64,000 nucleotides of DNA, taken from assembly GCA_050633525.1 (NCBI GenBank), contig JBOEGR010000022.1, positions 1-64,000 on the forward strand, in the 5' to 3' direction. The position numbers were made by a program, and so were the translations under genes. The stretch comes from CANLBN01 sp050633525. Lineage in GTDB: Bacteria > Pseudomonadota > Gammaproteobacteria > Pseudomonadales > Cellvibrionaceae. The notes under the pieces were generated by a model. That model was given only the letters and a program-made list of their open reading frames with translations. It was not told the DNA's origin and made no database searches. Every line of letters begins with the position of its first letter. Within the stretch, counting starts at the first letter, position 1. Below are positions 27,944 to 36,883 of this stretch, one piece after another.

Positions 27944-28588
27944 TCAAGGTGCCACACGTTGAATCGACCAAGCTAACTCTTCTCCATCTGATTGAGCACG
28001 ATAAATAAAACGATCATGTAGACGATTTTCTCCCCCCTGCCAAAACTCAATACTGCTAGGGATAACACGATACCCTCCCCAAAATTCAGGCAAAGGGACT
28101 GTTTCAGGGTATTCAGATTGAACCGATTCATAGCGTTCCATTAGTGCTTGCCTGCCTTCTAAAGGTTCACTCTGAGAAGATGCCCAAGCAGCCCATTGGC
28201 TTTGCTTAGGTCGACTATGAAAATAGGCTTCACTTTCCTGTCGGCTGACTTGCTCTACAGAACCACAAACAATGACCTGCCGCTCAATAAAATGCCAAGG
28301 GAAATGAAGACTTACTTGAGGGTTCTGATCAATGTCCTTCGCTTTAGCACTGTTACGGTTAGTAAAAAAGGTAAAACCTGAACGGTCAGTTTTTTTCAAT
28401 AAAACAATGCGTTGGCTGGGTTGCTGATTCTTATCAACCGTTGACAATATCATGGCTGTAGGGTCTGGCACATCATACTCTAACAATTCATTAAACCATT
28501 GTTCAAATTGAGTTATTGGATCATCGTGTAAGGTTTGACGGCGCAAGCCACCCTGTTGATATTGTCTACGAAAATCATGCAAATTCAT
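27944..28588 (-). CDS. pdxH: Pyridoxamine 5'-phosphate oxidase
   Basis: FMN enzyme oxidising PNP/PMP to pyridoxal phosphate. 214 aa with DPTAMILSTVDKNQQPSQRIVLLK, the FMN contact region GFTFFTNRNSAKAKDI, SLHFPWHFIERQVIVCG, and the C-terminal substrate region EFWQGGENRLHDRFIYR. Full length. PLP is the cofactor of IlvA and ThrC nearby, but no regulatory link is visible. Confidence 0.95.
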   Translation of the reverse strand: MNLHDFRRQYQQGGLRRQTLHDDPITQFEQWFNELLEYDVPDPTAMILSTVDKNQQPSQRIVLLKKTDRSGFTFFTNRNSAKAKDIDQNPQVSLHFPWHFIERQVIVCGSVEQVSRQESEAYFHSRPKQSQWAAWASSQSEPLEGRQALMERYESVQSEYPETVPLPEFWGGYRVIPSSIEFWQGGENRLHDRFIYRAQSDGEELAWSIQRVAP

Positions 28589-28765
28589 ACTATCGTTAAA
28601 ACCCTCATTATTAGTTTGGCTCAGATTATGCTACTTTCCGTCATGCGTCTTGTGCGGTGAATACTATCGGGATACAAACGAGTTTTCATAGAACCTCACG
28701 TGAGGCCAACAAAAGTAATACCCCTAACAGTAGATTATTGTACGCGATACAGACTAAAATTGGTT

Positions 28766-29569
28766 ATGCAAAATAATACTCTTAATAATAGCCTTAAGCA
28801 CTCGTCATCAACGATACCTGCCATCATCCTTGCCGGCGGGCAAAGCCAACGTCTACGCTTAGAAGGTCAATACAAATGGCAACTACCCTTCAATAACAAG
28901 CAAAACCTACTCCAATATATTATCAATAAAATTAGCAAACAATCTGATAAAGTGCTGATTAATGGCCCTTTCATTAAAGAGGGGATACTGAGAAATACTG
29001 CAGACGGTGAGAATAGCAAAGAGACAGATGACTTAAGCCAATACTCTCTTCCTCTCATTCACGACAAATTCCCAGACTTTCAGGGACCTCTAGCAGGTTT
29101 ATTCACCGCCCTAAAGTGGGCAAAAGACAATAGCCACCCCTGGGTTATGACACTAGCATGCGACAGCCCTTTTTTCCCTGACGATTTGCTCAAGCAATTA
29201 TATGTAGCACTACGCCTAAACCATGAAGCAAATTGCTCAACGGAAAAAAACCTGGGAAATGAAATCAAAAAAAAGCAAGCCATCGTTGCTTCTAGTCATG
29301 GACGTATGCACCCTATCTTCGGGATATGGTCGACCACACTGTTAACTCCCTTAGAAAATAAATTAAACGCACCCTCAAAGGAAAAGCGATCGCGCTCTAT
29401 CACACAATGGGCGCATCAATATGCTGAGGTGATAGATATAAAATTGACCAAGATAGACAGTAAAAGCAATGAGAGCTATAAAAGCCACAGTAACAGCCAC
29501 GATGCTTTTTTTAATATCAATACAATTGAAGATTATCATCAAGCACAATCTATAATAAGAGCGCTATGA
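28766..29569 (+). CDS. mobA: Molybdenum cofactor guanylyltransferase
   Basis: Attaches GMP to molybdopterin to make MGD, needed by NasA. Family signs are AIILAGGQSQR at the N-terminus, DFQGPLAGLFTAL, LACDSPFFPDDLL and GRMHPIFGIW. The nucleotide-binding signature is divergent: the usual RMGGxDK is here RLRLEGQYK, keeping only the lysine. It also has Lys/Asn-rich inserts, making it longer (267 aa) than usual. The ATG at 28766 is chosen because upstream codons add nothing conserved. Overlaps tesB by 4 nt. Confidence 0.85.
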   Translation: MQNNTLNNSLKHSSSTIPAIILAGGQSQRLRLEGQYKWQLPFNNKQNLLQYIINKISKQSDKVLINGPFIKEGILRNTADGENSKETDDLSQYSLPLIHDKFPDFQGPLAGLFTALKWAKDNSHPWVMTLACDSPFFPDDLLKQLYVALRLNHEANCSTEKNLGNEIKKKQAIVASSHGRMHPIFGIWSTTLLTPLENKLNAPSKEKRSRSITQWAHQYAEVIDIKLTKIDSKSNESYKSHSNSHDAFFNINTIEDYHQAQSIIRAL

Positions 29570-30405
29570 CAGACTTACCTGATTTACTTAAATTATTACA
29601 AGCGGAAAAAATAGCTGACAATACTTTTTTAGGCCATAGCCAAGACCTTGGCTCAGGGCGCGTTTACGGCGGACAAGTATTAGCACAAGCCATACATTCA
29701 GCCCAAACCAGTGTTGATGAACGCAAACTCCATTCAGCTCATGCTTACTTTTTACGACCAGGCGATTTTACATTACCGATACATTACTCAGTAGATGCTA
29801 CCCGAGATGGCCGATCTTATTCGTCGCGCACGGTAACCGCCACACAAAAAGATAAAACACTATTCACTATGATGTGCTCTTTTCAAACAGAAGAAGAATC
29901 TGAATTTGATTATAGTGAGAGCATTGACACTGCCACGTTTTATAAAAAATGTAATGTCGGTGTTAATCTAGAAGATGATCCGAGTATTAACCAATCGATT
30001 CAAAGCAAACTTCTCAACAACCAACCTTTCCTTCTCAGATTTCCAGAAGAAAACGCTTCTTCAGCTGAGCAACTGGAATACTTTTGCATGAAAGTGAACT
30101 CCAATTTACCTAACGATATCAATATACACAGGACATTATTAGCGTATATGTCGGATTTTAGAATCCTAGCATCGAACCTAAGAAAAACAGGCTATCGCTT
30201 CCGTTTAGATGAAATTATGTTGGCAACCATTTGTCATGGCATTTGGTTTCACCGCGATTTCAAGATCGATGATTGGCTGTATGTCATATGTGAGCCCTTG
30301 TCATTATCCAATGGCAGAGGCTTATCTAAAGGCAGTATCTACAATAGCGATGGCATACTCGTAGCAACAACGATTCAAGAAGGTGTTATTAGAAAAAGAG
30401 TATGA
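29566..30405 (+). CDS. tesB: Acyl-CoA thioesterase II
   Basis: Double-hotdog thioesterase that cleaves acyl-CoA. 279 aa, with GRVYGGQVLAQAIHSAQ in the first hotdog and the C-terminal set GIWFHRDFKIDDWLYVI, GRGLSKGSIYNSDG and TTIQEGVIRKRV, carrying the Asp, Ser and Gln catalytic positions. Translationally coupled to mobA (ATGA overlap), an unusual pairing with no obvious functional link. Confidence 0.93.
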   Translation: MTDLPDLLKLLQAEKIADNTFLGHSQDLGSGRVYGGQVLAQAIHSAQTSVDERKLHSAHAYFLRPGDFTLPIHYSVDATRDGRSYSSRTVTATQKDKTLFTMMCSFQTEEESEFDYSESIDTATFYKKCNVGVNLEDDPSINQSIQSKLLNNQPFLLRFPEENASSAEQLEYFCMKVNSNLPNDINIHRTLLAYMSDFRILASNLRKTGYRFRLDEIMLATICHGIWFHRDFKIDDWLYVICEPLSLSNGRGLSKGSIYNSDGILVATTIQEGVIRKRV

Positions 30406-30452
30406 TGCTATCAATGATAATTGAGATTGCATCAACTTACATTGCTTAGATT

Positions 30453-31361
30453 TTATTGTTCCCATATAGGAGGGCTACCAATTTTTTCAATAAGGTAATC
30501 TATAAATACTCTAACCTTGGCGGTCAGTACATTAGATTTGGGATAGACAAGCCAAATCGCAGCCTTGTCATCAACTTCGTAATCATCAAGTACGCGCACA
30601 AGTGTACCCTCTTTTAATTCAGAATGAATATTCCAAACTGAGCTCATACTAATACCAACTCCCGCTTTTGCAGCAACACGCATACTAGCTCCGTCATCGC
30701 AAATAACACGATGCTTACCAGAAGAAGGGGGAAACAAACACTCGCTACTTGTAGACGTGGATTTTAATTTTCTAGATTTAGCGCTTCCGAAAACTAACAA
30801 TTGGTGACCCTTCAAATCTTCAGGCGTTTCTGGAAGACCATGTTTATCTAAGTAAGTAGGTGATGCACATAGGACTCTAACGTCTTTCGCTAACTTTCTA
30901 CCAATGAGACTACTGTCTTCGGCAACATAGTTACGTAACGCCAAATCAAAACCACCTTCGATAAGATTAACTTTGTTATCTGATAATTTTAATTCGACAT
31001 TAATATCAGGGTACTTTGCCAAAAATTCTGGCAACAGAGGCACAATATATAGCTGAGAAAAAGTACTAGAAGCAGCAAATCTAATAGTTCCGCTGACATT
31101 GGGATTACCATGACCAAGCGCAGCAAACGCGGCATCTTCTTGGGCAATGATCTCTCTGGCATAAGGTAAAAATTCGGCCCCTTCTATTGATAGACTTACT
31201 TTTCGAGTCGATCTATGAAATAAGTCTGCCCCCACTTGAACTTCCAGCTTTGACAAGCGAGCACTCGCCATGGAGGGCGCCAGCCCGAGTCTTCGCCCAG
31301 CAGCACTAATATTGAGCATATCAGCAGCTAAAACAAAAAGCCTAATGCCATCTGTGTCCAT
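30453..31361 (-). CDS. LysR-family transcription regulator
   Basis: 302 aa. The N-terminal winged HTH is ISAAGRRLGLAPSMASARLSKLE followed by GADLFHRSTRKVSLSIEGAEFL. The effector-binding domain is of the CrgA-like group (GTIRFAASSTFSQLYIVPLL, GFDLALRNYV). It is divergent from the oxygenase cluster with a 120-nt AT-rich gap, the classical layout for a LysR regulator controlling its neighbour. The inducer is unknown. Confidence 0.92.
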   Translation of the reverse strand: MDTDGIRLFVLAADMLNISAAGRRLGLAPSMASARLSKLEVQVGADLFHRSTRKVSLSIEGAEFLPYAREIIAQEDAAFAALGHGNPNVSGTIRFAASSTFSQLYIVPLLPEFLAKYPDINVELKLSDNKVNLIEGGFDLALRNYVAEDSSLIGRKLAKDVRVLCASPTYLDKHGLPETPEDLKGHQLLVFGSAKSRKLKSTSTSSECLFPPSSGKHRVICDDGASMRVAAKAGVGISMSSVWNIHSELKEGTLVRVLDDYEVDDKAAIWLVYPKSNVLTAKVRVFIDYLIEKIGSPPIWEQ

Positions 31362-31373
31362 TGATTATCCTTA

Positions 31374-31455
31374 AATTACGAATTCTGAATACAAAAATAC
31401 CCCATTTATTCGTGATATAAAAGTAATTATTATACTTCTGAATTCAATATTGTCC
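31374..31455. promoter_or_regulatory. Divergent LysR / oxygenase-cluster control region
   Basis: AT-rich gap between the LysR gene and the CmcJ-like gene. Two copies of GAATTC, in ACGAATTCTGAA and TTCTGAATTCAA, lie about 60 nt apart and overlap in TTCTGAA; they could be LysR operator parts. No sigma-70 boxes could be assigned with confidence. Confidence 0.4.
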
Positions 31456-31481
31456 CTAAGCGGCCACACTAAGTAACGAGT

Positions 31482-32264
31482 ATGATCATTCAAGCCTCAG
31501 TAAACTATCATGTGAAGAGACGGCAAGCACAAGCATTTCTTTTTGATGTTGATGGTATTGTCGGCAATTTAATCTCGCCTGAATTGGTCGAAACCCAAGT
31601 AGATGTGCAAGATTTGAGAGATAAGGTTTGCAAGGTCAATTTTGACCATGATGGCATTACCTTTGCCCAGTCTCCTTCCAAGGTAATTCAATTCGAACCC
31701 CATAGAAATTGGCAATCACAATATGATGAAGAAATCACTGCACTGCTAAATCATACGGTTGATGCCAAAGAGGTCATCGTATTTGATCATACTCTCAGGG
31801 TTGATAACCTAGACGCTAAACGCAAGCCCGCGCGAAATGTTCATAATGACTATAGTCCAAAGAGTGCTAATCAGCGCTTGATCGACATACTGGGCAGCGA
31901 ACGAGCCACAAATTTTCAAGACGGCCACTTTGGTTTTGTCAATGTGTGGCGACCTGTCGAGCAAACGATTACGACATCCCCTCTCGGCTTTATCCTCCCC
32001 AGCTCGATGCATCCAGAGGATTGGATGAACATAGAACTCATTTATCCCGACCGCAAAGGGCAAATCTTAGGCGCTACATTTAACCCTAAGCATGAATGGT
32101 TTTACCAATCCAATATGCAGCCCAACGAAGTGATTATTTTTAATATTTATGACAACAAGAGGCGACCATACTTAGCCCATAGCGCCTTGGATATCGCCGT
32201 GCAAGCTAAGCCCTCACTGCCTCGAAAAAGTATAGAAACACGAACATTGGTTCGGTATGCGTAA
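31482..32264 (+). CDS. CmcJ/NvfI-family oxidoreductase
   Basis: 260 aa. It resembles the CmcJ/NvfI group (cephamycin 7-alpha methoxylation, fungal meroterpenoid oxidation), taken to be Fe(II)/2-oxoglutarate type enzymes. Landmarks are EVIVFDHTLRVDN, the HND motif in ARNVHNDYSPKSANQRL, FVNVWRPVEQTITTSPLGF and EWFYQSNMQPNEVIIFNIYD. The probable metal ligands (His/Asp of HND plus a distal His) are present. First of a run of forward genes behind a LysR regulator; the natural substrate is unknown. Confidence 0.8.
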   Translation: MIIQASVNYHVKRRQAQAFLFDVDGIVGNLISPELVETQVDVQDLRDKVCKVNFDHDGITFAQSPSKVIQFEPHRNWQSQYDEEITALLNHTVDAKEVIVFDHTLRVDNLDAKRKPARNVHNDYSPKSANQRLIDILGSERATNFQDGHFGFVNVWRPVEQTITTSPLGFILPSSMHPEDWMNIELIYPDRKGQILGATFNPKHEWFYQSNMQPNEVIIFNIYDNKRRPYLAHSALDIAVQAKPSLPRKSIETRTLVRYA

Positions 32265-32302
32265 GCCGATCAATATCTTGAATCAGACACAAGAGAAAAA
32301 AT

Positions 32303-33262
32303 ATGACCAGTACACTGAATAGCTCTACTAAGATCAGCCAAGGGTTTAGTCAAGGATCTAATTCACTACAGCGCGCACGCGCTTTAGAGTTACCCTCACG
32401 AGAAGCTATGCTTAGCAGAACTCCAGCAGTACAACGGTTTTGGGATAGCAATAAACAATTACTGAGCGACGCTTGGGTAGAGTGGGAAGAGCACGAGAAG
32501 CAGAGCCTTTTTACGCCTAACGACTCTCTATTAGATGCTAAGCTACGTGATGCGGTAAAGCAAGCATGGGAAGACCCAACACAGGAACTAGCAGTGAGGG
32601 ATCTATGGGAGGAGGTTTCTACTGACGTTTTTCAATGCCAATTCTTTGATCCTCAAGGCCTTACAGACTTACGCCATTACTTAGACAAGATAGCCGATGC
32701 ACACATTCCGCTGCGCCCGCCTTATGGTATTGCACTCAATCGTCGAGGCGCAATGCTGGATAAACGCTCAGAGGGCTTTCTTGCCGCGCCTAGCTTTCAG
32801 GCGTTTTATCGTGAACTCATGGATAAATATATGCGCCCCATCAGTCGCTTATTATTTCCAGAAGTGATGGGGTATGACAACCAAACTTTTGGGTTCTCAA
32901 TTCAGTACCAACCGGGCATGGACACATCGCTTCAACCCCATACTGATGCATCTGCTGCCACATTAAACATTAACCTCAACATACCCGGTGAAACATTTAC
33001 GGGATCTGAGGTGGACTTTTATGATGCGAAGCTAGGTAAAAGCAATAGATTGATATTTAAACCCGGCATGGCAATGTTACACCGAGGTAATGTGCCACAT
33101 GCTGCACAAGCGATCACCAGTGGTGAGCGCTCAAATATTGTGTTGTGGCTATACGGTGATGGAGGACAAATACCATTACCGGGAACAAAGCACCAAGCGA
33201 TTGAGGCACATGAGCGCTGGACTGTGCCAGCCCACGCATATGACAAGACCGCTCCGTTTTAG
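32303..33262 (+). CDS. 2-oxoglutarate/Fe(II) dioxygenase-like protein
   Basis: 319 aa. The C-terminal double-stranded beta-helix has the iron facial triad: HTD in SLQPHTDASAATLN and the distal His in AMLHRGNVPHAAQAI, followed by the 2OG-binding Arg in TSGERSNIVLWLYG. This is the prolyl-4-hydroxylase-type layout. The N-terminal 130 residues are helical and not recognised. 38 nt after the CmcJ-like gene, so likely the same operon. Substrate unknown. Confidence 0.82.
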   Translation: MTSTLNSSTKISQGFSQGSNSLQRARALELPSREAMLSRTPAVQRFWDSNKQLLSDAWVEWEEHEKQSLFTPNDSLLDAKLRDAVKQAWEDPTQELAVRDLWEEVSTDVFQCQFFDPQGLTDLRHYLDKIADAHIPLRPPYGIALNRRGAMLDKRSEGFLAAPSFQAFYRELMDKYMRPISRLLFPEVMGYDNQTFGFSIQYQPGMDTSLQPHTDASAATLNINLNIPGETFTGSEVDFYDAKLGKSNRLIFKPGMAMLHRGNVPHAAQAITSGERSNIVLWLYGDGGQIPLPGTKHQAIEAHERWTVPAHAYDKTAPF

Positions 33263-33309
33263 CCATCATCACACCCTCTTTCCCGACTTTAATTAATAGG
33301 ACACAAACG

Positions 33310-34128
33310 ATGAAAAAAACCATTTTATTGACGGGTGCTACTGACGGCATTGGTTTTGAAACAGCAAAAGTATTCGCCTCACAAGGCCACACTCTATTGC
33401 TACATGGACGCAATAAAGAAAAGCTGACACATGTCAAAGATGTACTGACGAAGATTAACAATGTCGCCGTGATAGAAACTTATCAGGCAGATTTATCTAC
33501 TTTATCTGAAGTGCTCGCTCTAGCATCCACTATTAAACAAGATCATTCAGGCATTGATGTACTCATTAATAATGCTGGGGTTTTTAAAACAAGCCACCCT
33601 GTCACAGAAGCCGGCTATGACGTCCGTTTTATCGTGAATACGATAGCCCCTTATCTACTCACTGAACAACTTTTACCGTTAATGAATGCGCAAAGCCGAA
33701 TTATCAATTTATCTTCTGCAGCACAAGCGCCTGTCAATCTTCAAGCTTTTAAAGGACAGCAATCCCTTTCTGATAGTGAAGCTTATGCACAAAGCAAACT
33801 GGCGATCACCATGTGGACATTTAATTTAGCAAAGCGACTTGGAAGCGAAGCACCTGCACTGATTGCCGTTAATCCTGCCTCATTCCTCGGTAGCAAAATG
33901 GTGAAAGAAGCGTATGGATCCGAAGGCAAAGACTTAAGTATTGGCGCTGATATATTAGTTAGGGCGGCATTGAATGAAGAGTTTGCGGGTATTAGGGGAA
34001 AGTATTTTGATAATGATAGAGGTAATTGGTCGGACCCGCATCCTGATGCACTCGATGACTCGAAGTGCCAAGCCTTACTGACCGCCATGAATAAAGTCTT
34101 AAAAAATTTGGGTATACAGACTATGTAA
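33310..34128 (+). CDS. Short-chain dehydrogenase/reductase
   Basis: 272 aa. Classical SDR with a cofactor loop (LLTGATDGIGFETAKVF), the Arg/Asn after strand 2 suggesting NADPH preference (LHGRNKEK), NNAG, the Ser of IINLSSA and the YxxxK pair in SEAYAQSKLAI. The C-terminus resembles retinol dehydrogenase-like SDRs (GKYFDNDRGNWSDPHPDALD). Third gene behind the LysR regulator, and could reduce or oxidise an alcohol produced by the two oxygenases. Confidence 0.88.
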   Translation: MKKTILLTGATDGIGFETAKVFASQGHTLLLHGRNKEKLTHVKDVLTKINNVAVIETYQADLSTLSEVLALASTIKQDHSGIDVLINNAGVFKTSHPVTEAGYDVRFIVNTIAPYLLTEQLLPLMNAQSRIINLSSAAQAPVNLQAFKGQQSLSDSEAYAQSKLAITMWTFNLAKRLGSEAPALIAVNPASFLGSKMVKEAYGSEGKDLSIGADILVRAALNEEFAGIRGKYFDNDRGNWSDPHPDALDDSKCQALLTAMNKVLKNLGIQTM

Positions 34129-34210
34129 ATCTAATAAATAGACACACGCATTTGTATTGGAGAAGCGATACAAAGGAATAACATTAACTGAATAAACTTA
34201 GGAGCTAACA

Positions 34211-35056
34211 ATGAAATACGAAGGTTTTACAACATTTTCAACAAAGCAAGACAGTGGCATTTTAACCGTAACATTTGACTTTGGGTCGGTGAATGTTCAA
34301 GGACAAGAGATGTTAGCTGACTTAAACAGTTTGGCGATGCGATTGGAGCGTGATAGAAAAACAAAGGTTGTTATTTTTCAATCCGCAAATCCAGAAATAT
34401 GGGTATGTCATTATGATACCGAATTGCTAAAAGATATGTCTGACGAAGCAGTATCTCGTGAAGAGGTACAACTTCTTGATTTACAGTCAGTGTGTGAACG
34501 CATCAGCAAAGTACCTCAAGCAACGATTGCTAAATTAGAAGGTTTTGCACGCGGTGGTGGTCATGAACTGGCTCTAGCACTGGATATGCGCTTTGCTGCA
34601 CGTGGTAAATTTAAATTTATGCAAATGGAAGTCGGAATGGGAATACTGCCCTGTGGTGGAGGTGCATCCAGAATGGCTCGCCAAACTGGCCTAGGCAAAG
34701 CATTAGAGATTATTCTTAGCGCTCGTGATTTCGATGCGGATGAAGCAGAAAAGCTAGGTACTATTAATAAAGCCTTAGATCCAGAAGACATTGCTGAATA
34801 TATCGATACATTGGCACAACGTATTGCACAATTTCCAGCAGAATCGATTAATGCCTGCAAACAAGCGGTCTATGAATCTATCGATAAACCCATTCATGAA
34901 GCATTAAAAGCTGAGGCCTATTGGTTATATCAAGCAACCAGTAAAACACCCGCATTAAAACGATTTACGATTGCGGATGAACAGGGCTTAGAGCATGACA
35001 TTGAAAATCAGCGCAACTGGAATGATCTGGTTATGAAAGTTCAAGAGATTAACTAA
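34211..35056 (+). CDS. Enoyl-CoA hydratase/isomerase family protein
   Basis: 281 aa crotonase fold. The oxyanion-hole loop is ATIAKLEGFARGGGHELAL, with a second in MEVGMGILPCGGGASRM holding a candidate catalytic Glu. The C-terminus is helical, consistent with trimer contacts. 82 nt after the SDR with its own ribosome site (AGGAGC). A role on an acyl-CoA is expected, but the reaction within this superfamily cannot be fixed. Confidence 0.85.
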   Translation: MKYEGFTTFSTKQDSGILTVTFDFGSVNVQGQEMLADLNSLAMRLERDRKTKVVIFQSANPEIWVCHYDTELLKDMSDEAVSREEVQLLDLQSVCERISKVPQATIAKLEGFARGGGHELALALDMRFAARGKFKFMQMEVGMGILPCGGGASRMARQTGLGKALEIILSARDFDADEAEKLGTINKALDPEDIAEYIDTLAQRIAQFPAESINACKQAVYESIDKPIHEALKAEAYWLYQATSKTPALKRFTIADEQGLEHDIENQRNWNDLVMKVQEIN

Positions 35057-35087
35057 ATACTATCGAATTCAATTTATAATAGTAAGA

Positions 35088-35110
35088 GTGAAGCCATTCA
35101 TGGGCTTCAC
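35088..35110. terminator. Hairpin between convergent genes
   Basis: GTGAAGCC-ATTCATG-GGCTTCAC, an 8-bp stem, 31 nt after the crotonase stop and before the convergent thiolase. There is no clear T-tract, so factor-independent termination is uncertain. The remaining 145 nt to 35255 shows nothing else I can assign. Confidence 0.5.
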
Positions 35111-35255
35111 CATCACCATAAAATAGTGTGCACCGATATACATCAGCTAAAACATAACCGAGCTATTTTAAAAATTTGTCAGCAATAGATGTTCTGTCAG
35201 TTTCTGTATTATAAAAGTTAAGTATTTATTGGCTGGCTATTTTTATCTTACTTTA

Positions 35256-36434
35256 CTAGCACATTTCAACAGCCACTGCGGTGGCCTCCCCGCCACCAAT
35301 ACACAAACTTGCCACCCCTCTTTTCTTTCCTAAGCGTTTTAATGCGTAAAGCAGTGTCACTAAAATACGAGCCCCTGAAGCACCAATGGGATGCCCTAGA
35401 GCCGTTGCACCGCCATGAACATTGGTCTTATCAGCATCTAATCCGAGCTGACTAATGGCTGCGATGGTTACCATTGCAAAAGCCTCGTTGACCTCAAATA
35501 GATCAACCTCTGCTATATCCCACCTTACCTTATCCAACAATGCACTTATTGCGCCGATAGGGGCATGAGTAAATAACTCGGGTTCTTGTGCATATGTTGT
35601 ATGCCCTTTTATCACGGCCATTGGCTGTAAGCTCAAAGTCTCCGCCTGCTTGCGGCTCATTATCAACAATGCCGCTGCACCATCTGAAATAGAGCTAGCA
35701 TTGGCTGCTGTGACCAGACCGTTTTCACCAAAGGCAGGTTTTAGCTTAGGTATCTTATCGGGCATAGCCTGAGAAGGCGGCTCGTCAGTATCAAATAAGA
35801 TAGTATCTCGTCGAGACTGTAAGGTCACAGGACATATTTCCTCTTTGAAATAACCTGCTGCAATAGCACCTTGGGCACGCCTCAGTGATTCTAGAGCATA
35901 CTCATCCATTGCTTCTCGCGTGATACCATCATGAATGGCATTAGCGTCAGCAAAACACCCCATCAACTTTCCATCGCTGGCGTTTTGTAAACCATCATAA
36001 AAAAGATGGTCAATGATTTCTCCATGCCCCAAGCGCTGACCGTTTCGAGCGTTAGGCAATAAATACGGGGCTAATGACATATTTTCCATCCCCCCCGCTA
36101 TAGCGGATTGGATGCTACCTGCTTTAATCTGATCATACGCTAGCATAACGGACTTCATACCAGACCCACAGACCTTACTGACAGTGGTACTCGGTACTGT
36201 TTTCGGTAAGCCCGCAAGCAAGGCCGCTTGTCTAGCAGGAGCTTGCCCTAGCCCTGCACTCAGTACATTACCCATCAAAACCTCTCCGAGTAATCGAGCA
36301 TCTATACCTGCGCGCTCAATGGCAGCACGAATGGCAACAGCGCCTAAATCAACGGCCGTCAAAGCTTTATAAGCACCTTGAAAACTGCCCATTGGCGTTC
36401 TTGCAGCACTCACAATCACAATCTCATTGGTCAT
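35256..36434 (-). CDS. Acetyl-CoA acetyltransferase (thiolase II)
   Basis: 392 aa, biosynthetic-type thiolase condensing or cleaving acetoacetyl-CoA. The nucleophilic Cys is in TVSKVCGSGMKSVML, the NEAFA motif is in VDLFEVNEAFAMV, the His is in GGATALGHPIGASGARI and the second Cys is in ASLCIGGGEATAVAVE. Convergent with the crotonase gene and divergent from nrtA. Its substrate range cannot be told from sequence. Confidence 0.93.
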   Translation of the reverse strand: MTNEIVIVSAARTPMGSFQGAYKALTAVDLGAVAIRAAIERAGIDARLLGEVLMGNVLSAGLGQAPARQAALLAGLPKTVPSTTVSKVCGSGMKSVMLAYDQIKAGSIQSAIAGGMENMSLAPYLLPNARNGQRLGHGEIIDHLFYDGLQNASDGKLMGCFADANAIHDGITREAMDEYALESLRRAQGAIAAGYFKEEICPVTLQSRRDTILFDTDEPPSQAMPDKIPKLKPAFGENGLVTAANASSISDGAAALLIMSRKQAETLSLQPMAVIKGHTTYAQEPELFTHAPIGAISALLDKVRWDIAEVDLFEVNEAFAMVTIAAISQLGLDADKTNVHGGATALGHPIGASGARILVTLLYALKRLGKKRGVASLCIGGGEATAVAVEMC

Positions 36435-36598
36435 TTATCATCACCATCTTAATCATTTTGTATTGATAGAAGAGTATAGAACCTTTCATTGCCCAATGAC
36501 TACAAAGGAGCATACGCATTAACCATATATAAATAGTGGTTATTGTGTTTCATTAAAAAGCAAAGCTACCACAATAGTGCGCAATCATAATGCTGCAC

Positions 36599-36615
36599 CG
36601 CACCAATCATGTGCA
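36599..36615 (+). promoter_or_regulatory. Candidate NtrC enhancer site upstream of nrtA
   Basis: CGCACC-AATCA-TGTGCA matches the NtrC consensus TGCACC-N5-GGTGCA at 10 of 12 half-site bases. It lies about 155 nt upstream of the sigma-54 promoter at 36755, a normal enhancer distance. An overlapping TGCACC (36594-36599) strengthens the region. Confidence 0.6.
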
Positions 36616-36754
36616 CAAAATAATTTTTACCCCCATTTCATTCTGTGTTTTCTTGGAAAAAGGTCTAAACAAAAAAGCAATTTTAATTAAAGGCGGCTCG
36701 ATAAGTTACTGATAAGAAAAGAATTAATGAAATAGTTTCACAAAAAAATAAAAG

Positions 36755-36771
36755 TTGGCAAACAATTTGCG
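36755..36771 (+). promoter_or_regulatory. Sigma-54 promoter of the nitrate transporter operon
   Basis: TTGGCAAACAATTTGCG: GG (36757-36758) and GC (36769-36770) exactly 10 nt apart, with near-consensus TTGGCA and TTTGC. The transcript would begin near 36782, leaving about 100 nt of leader to the nrtA ATG at 36884. Confidence 0.8.
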
Positions 36772-36883
36772 AAGAAGAATCTTGAAAGTGATTGCAAATA
36801 CAGCCATTGATATTTTGTACATTGTCTCTTTTTTACGTGGACCCTTACGTTTTACCAACCAATATAGGCTAGGAGAAAAATAC

